Assembly (NCBI GenBank): GCA_003646745.1
Contig: QMLM01000069.1
Location: 1-7,987, forward strand
Length of the DNA: 7,987 nucleotides
Direction: 5' to 3'
Source: Deltaproteobacteria bacterium
Lineage (GTDB): Bacteria; Desulfobacterota; B13-G15; RBG-16-54-18
The notes under the pieces are model-generated. The model ran no database searches. It saw only the letters and a program-made list of their open reading frames with translations, and was not told where the DNA came from. Below, in pieces: positions 1 through 6,205 of the stretch (positions are counted from its first letter, which is position 1; the number at the start of each line of letters is the position of its first letter). The position numbers and the translations under genes are program-made.

Positions 1-836
1 GCTGTCCCCATTACTGTGAATTTTGTTCAGTCCCCTTTTTTTTCGGTCACCAATATCGGCTTAGGCCTGTAGATGAGGTGGTGGCGGAGATCAAAGAGAT
101 CTTGAATTACTATCCCAATCTCTATGTCTTTTTTGTCGACGACAACATCGGGGGAAATCCCCGCTACGCCAAGGAATTATTTAGAGCTTTAATCCCGCTT
201 AAGATCCGCTGGGCCAGCTTTGCATCGCTAAAGATGGCAGAGGATGCGGAATTGCTAGGGCTAGCAGCAAAGAGCGGCTGCGTAGAGCTATTTATCGGTT
301 TCGAGTCCCTAGAACAAACCAACTTGAATATGGCGGGGAAGTCCCGGGTGAGGACAGAGAAGCTCGCCCAGCACGTACGTGACCTGCATCAGGCAGGGAT
401 AATCGTGCAGGGAGCCTTTATCTTCGGACACGATGGTGATACCAAAGACATCTTTCGCCGCACAGTGGAGTTCGTACAAAAATCAGGGATAGAGGTCCCT
501 GTGTTTGGGATTCTCACCCCTTATCCAGGCACCATACTCCGACGGCGCCTCATGCTGGAAAGACGGCTCCTGCCCGAGAGTGCTGATTGGCGAAAATATG
601 ACGGAAGCCATGTCCTTTTCCGCCCTGCCTTGATGAGCCCGGACGAACTTCAGGAAGGCTATCTTTGGGCCAAGAAGTACTGCTGTGCTCCCCGTTCCAT
701 AATCTCACGACTCTGCCGAGCCCCCCTAAAAAATTTCCCCCTTGCTCTAACTCTCAACTTTTCCATGTGGCGGAGCAAGATGCGCCAGATAAACACCAGA
801 TGGAAAGGTAAATTACAGGCGCCAGCAAATTGGTAG
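1..836 (+). CDS. Radical SAM protein, probably B12-binding type (5' truncated)
   Basis: Partial gene: the frame is open from base 3 and the true start lies upstream of the window. The first codons read CPHYCEFC, the CX3CX2C motif that binds the radical SAM [4Fe-4S] cluster, so the catalytic TIM barrel starts here and any N-terminal cobalamin-binding domain would lie outside. Following segments (FFVDDNIGG, RWASFASLKMAED, GCVELFIGFES, GAFIFGHDGDT, FGILTPYPGT) match the pattern of B12-binding-domain radical SAM proteins of the hopanoid-methylase/DUF4070-like group. The C-terminal part, after about the TPYPGT segment, is basic and variable, as in those families. The substrate cannot be told; such proteins often methylate or rearrange lipids or cofactors. 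A GTG at base 78 would cut off the cluster cysteines and is not the start. The stop codon lies 2 bp from the convergent hydrolase stop. Confidence 0.88.
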   Translation, partial: CPHYCEFCSVPFFFGHQYRLRPVDEVVAEIKEILNYYPNLYVFFVDDNIGGNPRYAKELFRALIPLKIRWASFASLKMAEDAELLGLAAKSGCVELFIGFESLEQTNLNMAGKSRVRTEKLAQHVRDLHQAGIIVQGAFIFGHDGDTKDIFRRTVEFVQKSGIEVPVFGILTPYPGTILRRRLMLERRLLPESADWRKYDGSHVLFRPALMSPDELQEGYLWAKKYCCAPRSIISRLCRAPLKNFPLALTLNFSMWRSKMRQINTRWKGKLQAPANW

Positions 837-838
837 GT

Positions 839-1615
839 TTAAATGAATTCATCGATATAGAGTGTCATTCCATCGCGGGCAGCTATCACCTCTGTTCCGG
901 TCTCTTCCTTAAGCCTTGCCGCCAGATCCCACGGTTTAGATCGCAACATGGTCATTCCGAAATGGGTCAAAATGGCCAGACGAGGCGAGATCCCCCTGAT
1001 AAGCTCTCTGGCATCATCCAGGGTTAAGTGATATATATGGTCGTCTCGAGGGGCATTTCTGACTACATTGACGATAAGGATCTCCGCTTGATAATGGTCG
1101 ATCAATTCGCAGAAGAAGAGGGTGTCGGTAATAAAAGAAACCCTCCCGCCAGGGATTTCAAACCTAAGACCATATGTCTCCACTGGATGAAGGTGCCTGA
1201 TGGGAGTACTGAAGGCTACTTCCCCTAATGTGTAACCACCCCCTTCACTTAGGACCTCAACACCCGTTAAGTAGTCGCGCAGATACTCCAGGACGACTGG
1301 ATCCGAGCTGAGGGCGTCTTGTGGGGCAAAGAGCAATCCCCTTCTTTTAAAACCACCCTCAGTCATAGCCTCAATCATCACATTCACATCGGCGGCATGA
1401 TCAAGATGACGATGAGACAGAATAATGGCATCAAGCTTGGTAGGGTCGAGTTTAGGCCTGGCCGAAAGACATCTCACCAGCGCCCCTGGTCCTGGATCTA
1501 AGTAAATATTCTTCCCCATCAGAGAAATCCAAACCCCTCCAGAGGCCCTCAACTGTTTGGATACCACCACCCTCGCCCCTGCAGTACCTAAAAACTTTAT
1601 GAAATTTCCTGCCAT
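839..1615 (-). CDS. Metallo-beta-lactamase fold hydrolase (RNase Z-like / COG1234-like)
   Basis: 258 residues, a complete single-domain MBL-fold hydrolase. The metal-binding signature SHRHLDH (H68, H70, D72, H73) follows an LDPGPGAL strand-loop. Other likely ligands are a histidine in RHLHP (H141 or H143), D164 in FITDT and H218 in LTHFG. The layout resembles RNase Z/PhnP-like hydrolases that cut phosphodiester bonds, but the substrate is not predictable and it lacks the features I would need to call tRNA 3' processing. The ATG at 1615 lies inside the end of the upstream amrS fragment (19 bp overlap, different frame), with AAGGAG about 11 bases upstream as a possible ribosome binding site. 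Overlap implies co-transcription and translational coupling with the AmrS gene, so a frameshift that stops ribosomes early in amrS could also lower its expression. The family is confident; the role is unknown. Confidence 0.9.
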   Translation of the reverse strand: MAGNFIKFLGTAGARVVVSKQLRASGGVWISLMGKNIYLDPGPGALVRCLSARPKLDPTKLDAIILSHRHLDHAADVNVMIEAMTEGGFKRRGLLFAPQDALSSDPVVLEYLRDYLTGVEVLSEGGGYTLGEVAFSTPIRHLHPVETYGLRFEIPGGRVSFITDTLFFCELIDHYQAEILIVNVVRNAPRDDHIYHLTLDDARELIRGISPRLAILTHFGMTMLRSKPWDLAARLKEETGTEVIAARDGMTLYIDEFI

Positions 1616-2145
1616 ATACCAGGTATCTCCTTGCCGCAGAACTTACATCTACCCCTAATCACATTGTTGGCGAGGATGAAGTAACCTCTTCTGGCGATGA
1701 GTACCTTTTTGCAACGAGGGCAGTATGTATTTTCCCCCTCATGTCCGGGGACATTTCCTATATAGACATATTCCAAACCAACAGAAAGCGCCACCTCTCT
1801 TGCCCTCTCCAGAGTCTCCACCGGAGTGGGAGGGAGATTACGCAATTTATACATCGGGTAAAAGCGGGTGAAGTGTATAGGAACATCGGGACCGAGCTCA
1901 GCTTTGATCCAGAGGCACATCTTCCTCACCGTCTCCATATCGTCGTTCTTAGTGGGGATCATTAGATTGACCAGCTCCAGGTGGATCCCCTTGCGCCTCA
2001 AGGTCTTGATGGTCTGTAGGACAGGTTCTAGTTCCCCCTCTGTCATCTTCTGGTAATAATCCTCTGTGAAACCCTTAAGGTCAATACAGGCAGCCCCTAA
2101 ACAATGCGAAAGGTCATCTAAGGGTTTGGGGGTTGATGAAGCCAT
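1597..2145 (-). CDS. amrS: C-terminal fragment of AmrS-like radical SAM enzyme
   Basis: This frame, one nucleotide ahead of the N-terminal fragment, is open from an ATG at 2145, but that ATG has no ribosome binding site. The first six or so codons merely re-read the conserved NGFIN region out of frame, so it is not an independent start. True family sequence begins near 2127 and includes AACIDLKGF, ELVNLMIPT, IHFTRFYP and two CxxC pairs (C142/C145 and C167/C170 of this frame) before PGIW. These CxxC pairs look like a small zinc-ribbon-type tail. The end overlaps the hydrolase gene by 19 bp. Confidence 0.82.
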   Translation of the reverse strand: MASSTPKPLDDLSHCLGAACIDLKGFTEDYYQKMTEGELEPVLQTIKTLRRKGIHLELVNLMIPTKNDDMETVRKMCLWIKAELGPDVPIHFTRFYPMYKLRNLPPTPVETLERAREVALSVGLEYVYIGNVPGHEGENTYCPRCKKVLIARRGYFILANNVIRGRCKFCGKEIPGIWQEIS

Positions 2146-2749
2146 TGGAGTGGTAGATGCTCAGTATTGCCTTCCTCTTCGCCAAAATTGAGACATCATA
2201 CATATATTCGAAAAAAATCGTTGGTTCCACGTAGGTGGAAGCAATGGTGGGGCATCCATAATCTTTGGCCATCTGTACAACCCTCTCTGGCGGAAGATGA
2301 AAGTTAAAGGTCCTCTCGGGTACTTCTTGAGAGATCTCCCAATTCTGACAGAACTTACACTCGAAGTTACACCCGGTGGTAGCGATGGAAAAAGAAAGGG
2401 TTCCAGGTAGGACATGGAAAAAGGGCTTCTTTTCGATGGGATCTATGTGTACTGCGCAAGGGTTCCCATAGACTAAACTGTAGAGTTTTCCCCCTCTGTT
2501 TTCCCTCACTTCACAGTAACCCCTTTCACCGGGTGAGATCACGCACTCCCTCGGACAGAGCAGACATTGAACCTCTCCCCCTGGGAGTGGTTGAAAATAT
2601 GGGGAAACTTTTGTCTCCACTAACCCCCATTTACCCTCCAATCTCCTCTGTTGGTATGCACACACCTCCTGCCTAAATAGGGGAGAGGCAACGGCGAGGT
2701 AAAAGAAACCTTTACCACATTTCGTTAAAAACTCCCTCCTAGAGAGCAT
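2114..2749 (-). CDS. amrS: N-terminal fragment of AmrS-like radical SAM enzyme
   Basis: Frame-0 part, 211 residues from the ATG at 2749 (215 from the ATG at 2761). It holds the Tat-like leader, the CX2CX3CX9C cluster and the catalytic CX3CX2C motif, so it contains the iron-sulfur and SAM entry part of the barrel. It ends abruptly after SNGFINPQTLR, in the middle of a conserved strand-loop of the family. On its own it would lack the second half of the TIM barrel and is unlikely to be active. Confidence 0.82.
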   Translation of the reverse strand: MLSRREFLTKCGKGFFYLAVASPLFRQEVCAYQQRRLEGKWGLVETKVSPYFQPLPGGEVQCLLCPRECVISPGERGYCEVRENRGGKLYSLVYGNPCAVHIDPIEKKPFFHVLPGTLSFSIATTGCNFECKFCQNWEISQEVPERTFNFHLPPERVVQMAKDYGCPTIASTYVEPTIFFEYMYDVSILAKRKAILSIYHSNGFINPQTLR

Positions 2750-2754
2750 TGCTG

Positions 2755-2759
2755 CCTCC
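2755..2759 (-). promoter_or_regulatory. Ribosome binding site deciding the amrS start
   Basis: On the minus strand GGAGG is followed by 5 bases and the ATG at 2749. The motif lies within the first codons of the longer reading from the ATG at 2761. It therefore favours the shorter start, which places the twin arginines at residues 4 and 5, the usual position in a Tat leader. Confidence 0.6.
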
Positions 2760-2843
2760 ATGAAACTCAGCTAATATATCTGAATCTGAGGTAGCCTCTT
2801 TGCCTGTTACTCTAGAGGTTCCTAAAATTGATCCCCCTAAATA

Positions 2844-2872
2844 CAAATATCACCGCTGGCATCTCTTTTCAA
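2844..2872 (-). promoter_or_regulatory. Possible sigma70-type promoter for the amrS/hydrolase unit
   Basis: Reading the minus strand, TTGAAA (2872-2867, five of six consensus bases) is followed by a 17-base spacer and TATTTG (2849-2844, three of six). A TG dinucleotide one base before the -10 gives it an extended -10 character. It would leave a leader of roughly 85-90 bases before the ATG at 2749. The match is by eye only and the -10 is weak. Confidence 0.3.
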
Positions 2873-2898
2873 CATTTTTAAACCAGAGTATAAATCGG

Positions 2899-2927
2899 TT
2901 GCATTGCACAAGATAAAATGCTATAAA
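2899..2927 (+). promoter_or_regulatory. Possible sigma70-type promoter for the cyclase-like gene
   Basis: TTGCAT (2899-2904), a 17-base spacer and TATAAA (2922-2927, five of six). Transcription would begin near 2934, just upstream of the AGGAGG at 2943, and fits translation from the TTG at 2958. An alternative is TTTCAA (2867-2872) with TATAAA at 2889-2894, spacer 16, which would start transcription near 2901. Both -35 elements are weak, so this is tentative. Confidence 0.3.
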
Positions 2928-2942
2928 GACGTGGAAAATCTC

Positions 2943-2948
2943 AGGAGG
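2943..2948 (+). promoter_or_regulatory. Ribosome binding site deciding the start of the cyclase-like gene
   Basis: AGGAGG, a full Shine-Dalgarno core, lies 9 bases before an in-frame TTG at 2958. The earlier in-frame TTG at 2904 has no comparable motif upstream. No in-frame ATG occurs near the start; the frame is closed by a TAA at 2838-2840. Confidence 0.6.
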
Positions 2949-2957
2949 GATGAGGAC

Positions 2958-5900
2958 TTGCAAGAAAGGGAATCGAAGTCCATAACCTCCTCTAGGTTAA
3001 AACTTCTCACCGAGATCTCGCATTACTGCCGTCAAAAGGGGATTGATCCCCAAAAATATCTGCACTTACGAATAGAAAGACTGCCCTTTAAACTCGGAGA
3101 GGGGAAGGGGAAAGTTCCTTACCTTTTTGATGGAGAGGTAGCACAGGCCATCTCCTCTTCTTTACAGAAATTGGTGGACTTAATAAAAAAGAGACACGAA
3201 AGGGAAACGGGAACCCCCTTTCGCACCTATCTATCCTTGTCCACCTCTAGAATAGAAAGAGAAGTACTGAAAAGACACTGTTGTACCCGTGATCTGGATA
3301 CCAGACCTTTGGAGAAACGGATCACTGAGGATGCGATCTACCATAACCCACATCTTGAAGCTGGAATAGTAGGAGGATGGTTCCTACAGAATAAGGAGGT
3401 AGGCAGATTTATCTGGATCATAAAAAAACTATATCTCAAGGCGATCGCAGAAGAGATAAAAAGAGGGGCAGGGGTAAACATCGCTTACCTTGCTCACCTG
3501 TGCTTGATGGCCTACCTAAAAAAGGTAAAGGGAACGCTCAAGAGGGTGAACATCAAGGGGTTCTCCTATGAAAAGTTAGAACAAGCCGTTGCCCAGGTCC
3601 TCTACTCTACAGTAAAAGAGATTCAAGCCGAGGTCTTTGACGAAATTCGTTACAAAGACCTCACCTTTGATGTCACGCAGCTGGAATATCTTATTAAAGG
3701 AAGCACAAACCCCCTTATATTCGTCGCCATAAGACCTACAATATTTAAAAATGACCTCAATCCTTACCATATAGATCAAGAGGGGTTTGAATTTCTTCAG
3801 GCCCTTTCAGAAGGGATAAACGTAGATCCTCAGGATATTGAGGGATATCTCCACGCTCTTGTGGAGCGCGCAAAAAGGGACAAAAGGGGCAGGGAGAAAT
3901 TAATCGAACTTTGGTCGATAAACAGATTCCGTGAGGTGATCTTTAACTACCTCAAGGATTACGAAGACTATAGTGGCGGGTCAGATCTCTGGCTTTTTCA
4001 TCTTTTTCATGACAACAAATTGATCAAAAGCGCCCTTACCGAAGAGGAAGCCGGAAAAAAGTTAGAGGAAGACTTGGCCAAGCTTATCGCTGAGGCATCC
4101 CACTTGTTGGGAAGGGAGAGGGTGCAAAAGGTCACGGCCATTGAGAATTCCTTTAAGTCACACAGGAAAGGGAGGGTTCTGAAACGGCTCTTCTTCGGTT
4201 CTAGGGAGCAAGAACAGTTAAGAGAAGTAATAGAAGGGTTCCTCCTCTATCAACTCGATGACATGTGGAGCAAATGGATCGAGGAATCGCTTCAATACCT
4301 TGAGGATCGCGAAAGTCTCAAACGCAGAGACGAATTAGAGGATGAGTATGAAAGGGGTCGTATCTACCGCTTTGCTGTAGATGCTCGCCCCATCCTTCAG
4401 GATCTCGCGGTAAAGAAAGAGGGCCACCTCTTTATGGACCTGCGTGGCTTTACTCAAAGGATGTCCAGATCAAAGGAGATCACCACCGCAGATTTTATGC
4501 TGAAAGAGTTCTTCCTTCCTGTTCTGCAGGTAGCGAAAATGTATTATACCGACGAGGGGGTGAGGCTAAACAACTTCCAGGGGGATGCTCTCTCCTTCTC
4601 CGGTAGAATAGAATCCCTCGTATCCCTCGCCCATAAGGTAAGGGAAATCTTCAATAGATACGCCAAAAAGGTGAAGGAGAAGGGAGGGTTGCTTGAAGAA
4701 GCAGACGAGATTATGGCCATTGAGAAAAGATATCAGAGGGAGAAAAAGACCATCCTCCAGGAAAGAAAGGCCATTGAAGAGAGCATCCGTGGGATCGAGA
4801 GGGAATTGAAACTAAAGGAATCCCTTAACCCTATTTACCTCCTCAAGGTCCAAGAAGAAGAATTTGACTCCAAGCTCTTTCATTACCAGCGTGAGATCAT
4901 CAGCTTGACGAAGAAGATAGAGATGGAGGAAGACCCTCACCGCAAAAGGATACTCATAGACCTGAAAAAGAGCTTGTTGGCCCTTAGGGAGGGAATAAGT
5001 GAGCAGAAAAAAGAGCTGACCGAAAGCATCAGTTTAATCGGGGGGGAGGAGTTGAGAGAGGTATTTCGTTTGGTCTGCTCTGAGGAGAGGGAGGAGCTGG
5101 AGAGATTGAGAAAACTGCTCAAGGAATCTTATGATCAAGAATTGGAGTTGACCAGAAGTTATGAAAAGGAGATCGCCTCTTTAAGAGATGAAGAGGTAGA
5201 ATATGGCCTCTTTATATCGTACGGGGATGCTGCTGAAACCATTGCCTTCGAGGACGAATTTTGGGGGAAGATGAATGTAGCCATTGCTGAAAAGCTCAAC
5301 GAGGCAGCCAGGGGGGCGGGAAGAAATCCTACTGTTAGGAAAAGATTGGATTTGCTGCTCAGAAATGCCCGCTGGGCCAGAGGGAATCCCTATTTAGAAT
5401 ACCCCTTCTATGTGTTCATCGACAAAAGTTATGGGCTCTCCCTTCGGTCGGACCTGAGCACCAAGGTGGATATCGCTATACAAGGCGGGGATATGGGAAC
5501 GGCGAGGGAGGTAGTGGAAGAAACCTCTTCCTTATTGATGCGCGATATCGACAAGGGGATGAGAGGATATGGGGAAGATGGATGGGAGGTCTTAACTCCC
5601 CTCAATGATATATATAACTTAGGAGAGGCAATGAGCGAAGAGGCCCTTAAAGCCTACATCAGGGAGACGAGTCCCCACAGGTACCATTTTGGAAAAGAGA
5701 TAAAGGTTAACGAACTGCATCCAGAGATCCAGAGGCGTTTCTTCTTCCCTTCGACGGAATTAAAGCTTATCATAAGTGTGGAGAAAAATGGAAATAAAAT
5801 AAGTTTTGACATCTTTCGGCATGTAGGAGAGTTAGTGTTTAAGGGATTTGAGGCCCAAAAGGCGACTACGGTCTACGAGATAATAAGAAAAAATTCTCCT

Positions 5901-5990
5901 TTTTATCAGCTCTTGGAGAGACATCACTTGCCAGCTTGGTATTCAGAAGCCCGCCAAAAGACAAAGATAGCACGGGCTGCCGAGGCCTAA
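2958..5990 (+). CDS. Large protein with diverged class III nucleotidyl cyclase core split by a coiled-coil insert
   Basis: About 1010 residues from the TTG at 2958 (1028 if read from the TTG at 2904). No signal peptide or membrane segment is evident, so it is probably cytosolic. Residues 1 to about 470 are mostly helical, charged and unrecognised. From about 485 the pattern is that of a class III adenylate/guanylate cyclase: HLFMDLRGFT with the first metal aspartate D494; NNFQGDALSFSG with the second, D543, 49 residues later; and LNEAAR with N781 and R785 in the N-x3-R spacing of the transition-state pair. Between the helix after GD and the next core strand (GLFISYGDAAE, from residue 750) lies a Glu/Lys/Arg/Leu-rich coiled coil at about 578-744, far longer than the usual short connection. 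The base-selecting Lys is replaced by Asn (N539). Residues from about 790 to the end form another unrecognised region with YPFYVFID and DIYNLGEAMSEEAL. The fold call is inference from motifs. It may be an active cyclase with an unusual substrate, or a nucleotide-binding pseudo-cyclase. It is monocistronic and convergent with the downstream gene. Confidence 0.8.
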   Translation: MQERESKSITSSRLKLLTEISHYCRQKGIDPQKYLHLRIERLPFKLGEGKGKVPYLFDGEVAQAISSSLQKLVDLIKKRHERETGTPFRTYLSLSTSRIEREVLKRHCCTRDLDTRPLEKRITEDAIYHNPHLEAGIVGGWFLQNKEVGRFIWIIKKLYLKAIAEEIKRGAGVNIAYLAHLCLMAYLKKVKGTLKRVNIKGFSYEKLEQAVAQVLYSTVKEIQAEVFDEIRYKDLTFDVTQLEYLIKGSTNPLIFVAIRPTIFKNDLNPYHIDQEGFEFLQALSEGINVDPQDIEGYLHALVERAKRDKRGREKLIELWSINRFREVIFNYLKDYEDYSGGSDLWLFHLFHDNKLIKSALTEEEAGKKLEEDLAKLIAEASHLLGRERVQKVTAIENSFKSHRKGRVLKRLFFGSREQEQLREVIEGFLLYQLDDMWSKWIEESLQYLEDRESLKRRDELEDEYERGRIYRFAVDARPILQDLAVKKEGHLFMDLRGFTQRMSRSKEITTADFMLKEFFLPVLQVAKMYYTDEGVRLNNFQGDALSFSGRIESLVSLAHKVREIFNRYAKKVKEKGGLLEEADEIMAIEKRYQREKKTILQERKAIEESIRGIERELKLKESLNPIYLLKVQEEEFDSKLFHYQREIISLTKKIEMEEDPHRKRILIDLKKSLLALREGISEQKKELTESISLIGGEELREVFRLVCSEEREELERLRKLLKESYDQELELTRSYEKEIASLRDEEVEYGLFISYGDAAETIAFEDEFWGKMNVAIAEKLNEAARGAGRNPTVRKRLDLLLRNARWARGNPYLEYPFYVFIDKSYGLSLRSDLSTKVDIAIQGGDMGTAREVVEETSSLLMRDIDKGMRGYGEDGWEVLTPLNDIYNLGEAMSEEALKAYIRETSPHRYHFGKEIKVNELHPEIQRRFFFPSTELKLIISVEKNGNKISFDIFRHVGELVFKGFEAQKATTVYEIIRKNSPFYQLLERHHLPAWYSEARQKTKIARAAEA

Positions 5991-5994
5991 ATCT

Positions 5995-6195
5995 TTATGT
6001 TCCCCCTTCACCTCCCGTTGCAGAATCCTCTTCCCGGACAAAAAAGACAAAGGCCATAGATGGTCTCTTCGACGACTCCTTGACCACAAAGTGGATCCCG
6101 TCGAAGTTCCAACCCTTCTTTACCCATTCATTGAGGATCCTCTCCAAGACATCATCGGTTACAGTGCTTGTCTCTACCACCTTATAAATCGGCAT
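5995..6195 (-). CDS. Small DUF4177-like protein (66 residues)
   Basis: A short protein starting MPIYKVVETSTVTDD, with ILNEWVKKGWNFDGIHFVV and PSMAFVFFVRE. The KVVE strand, the helix ending in a GW pair and the closing strand resemble DUF4177-type small alpha/beta proteins of unknown function. The last ten or so residues are acidic and Gly-rich, probably disordered. It is the third gene of the minus-strand set. Its ATG lies 10 bases after the rfaE2 stop, and a weak AAGG overlaps that stop region, so it may be translationally coupled to rfaE2. Its own stop is only 4 bp from the stop of the convergent cyclase-like gene, leaving no room for a separate terminator. The reading frame is credible because of its family-like pattern and position; the function is unknown. 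Confidence 0.75.
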   Translation of the reverse strand: MPIYKVVETSTVTDDVLERILNEWVKKGWNFDGIHFVVKESSKRPSMAFVFFVREEDSATGGEGGT

Positions 6196-6205
6196 CTTTA
6201 TAACC

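Larger units (their letters stand above)
1597..2749 (-). pseudogene. amrS: AmrS-like (AmmeMemoRadiSam) radical SAM enzyme, split by a +1 frameshift
   Basis: Two overlapping minus-strand frames together encode one protein of about 383 residues. In order: a Tat-like N-terminus (SRREFL, then hydrophobic GFFYLAVA); a four-cysteine cluster (C62, C65, C69, C79, pattern CX2CX3CX9C); the radical SAM cluster CNFECKFC (C127, C131, C134); then TYVEPTIFFEYMYD and SNGFINPQ, where frame 0 ends at a TGA at 2114-2116. In the +1 frame the expected continuation follows directly (PLDDLSHCLGAACIDLKGF), then a C-terminal double CxxC (CPRC and CKFC) and the IPGIW ending typical of AmmeMemoRadiSam radical SAM enzymes. 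The family is related to pyruvate formate-lyase activating enzymes; its reaction is not well defined. The likely start is the ATG at 2749: GGAGG lies 5 bases upstream of it, whereas the ATG at 2761 has no Shine-Dalgarno. It may be a true pseudogene, a sequencing indel or a recoded gene; the sequence alone cannot decide. Confidence 0.85.

Noticed and set aside
78..836. GTG at base 78 as the start of the left radical SAM gene
   Set aside because: The frame is open to the window edge and encodes the CX3CX2C cluster upstream of this GTG, so the gene simply begins outside the window.
839..1501. Several short plus-strand open frames opposite the MBL hydrolase
   Set aside because: All lie antisense to a gene with clear metal-binding motifs and have no recognisable protein features.
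2161..2415. Minus-strand 84-codon open frame inside amrS
   Set aside because: It is an alternate frame over the region encoding the radical SAM cysteines; the amrS frame carries the conserved sequence.
2788..2818. Hairpin or terminator from GAGGTAGCCTC and CCTCT...AGAGG
   Set aside because: The stems are only 4-5 bp, with no strong T-run after them, and the position in a divergent leader does not require a terminator.
4400..5400. Pycsar-type pyrimidine cyclase defence system
   Set aside because: The altered base-selecting residues made me consider it, but there is no adjacent membrane or NADase effector with a cyclic-nucleotide-binding domain, and the neighbours are housekeeping genes. Known Pycsar cyclases are also much smaller.
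5985..6000. Terminator between the convergent cyclase-like and DUF4177-like genes
   Set aside because: Only 4 bp separate the stop codons and no stem-loop with a T-run is visible across them.
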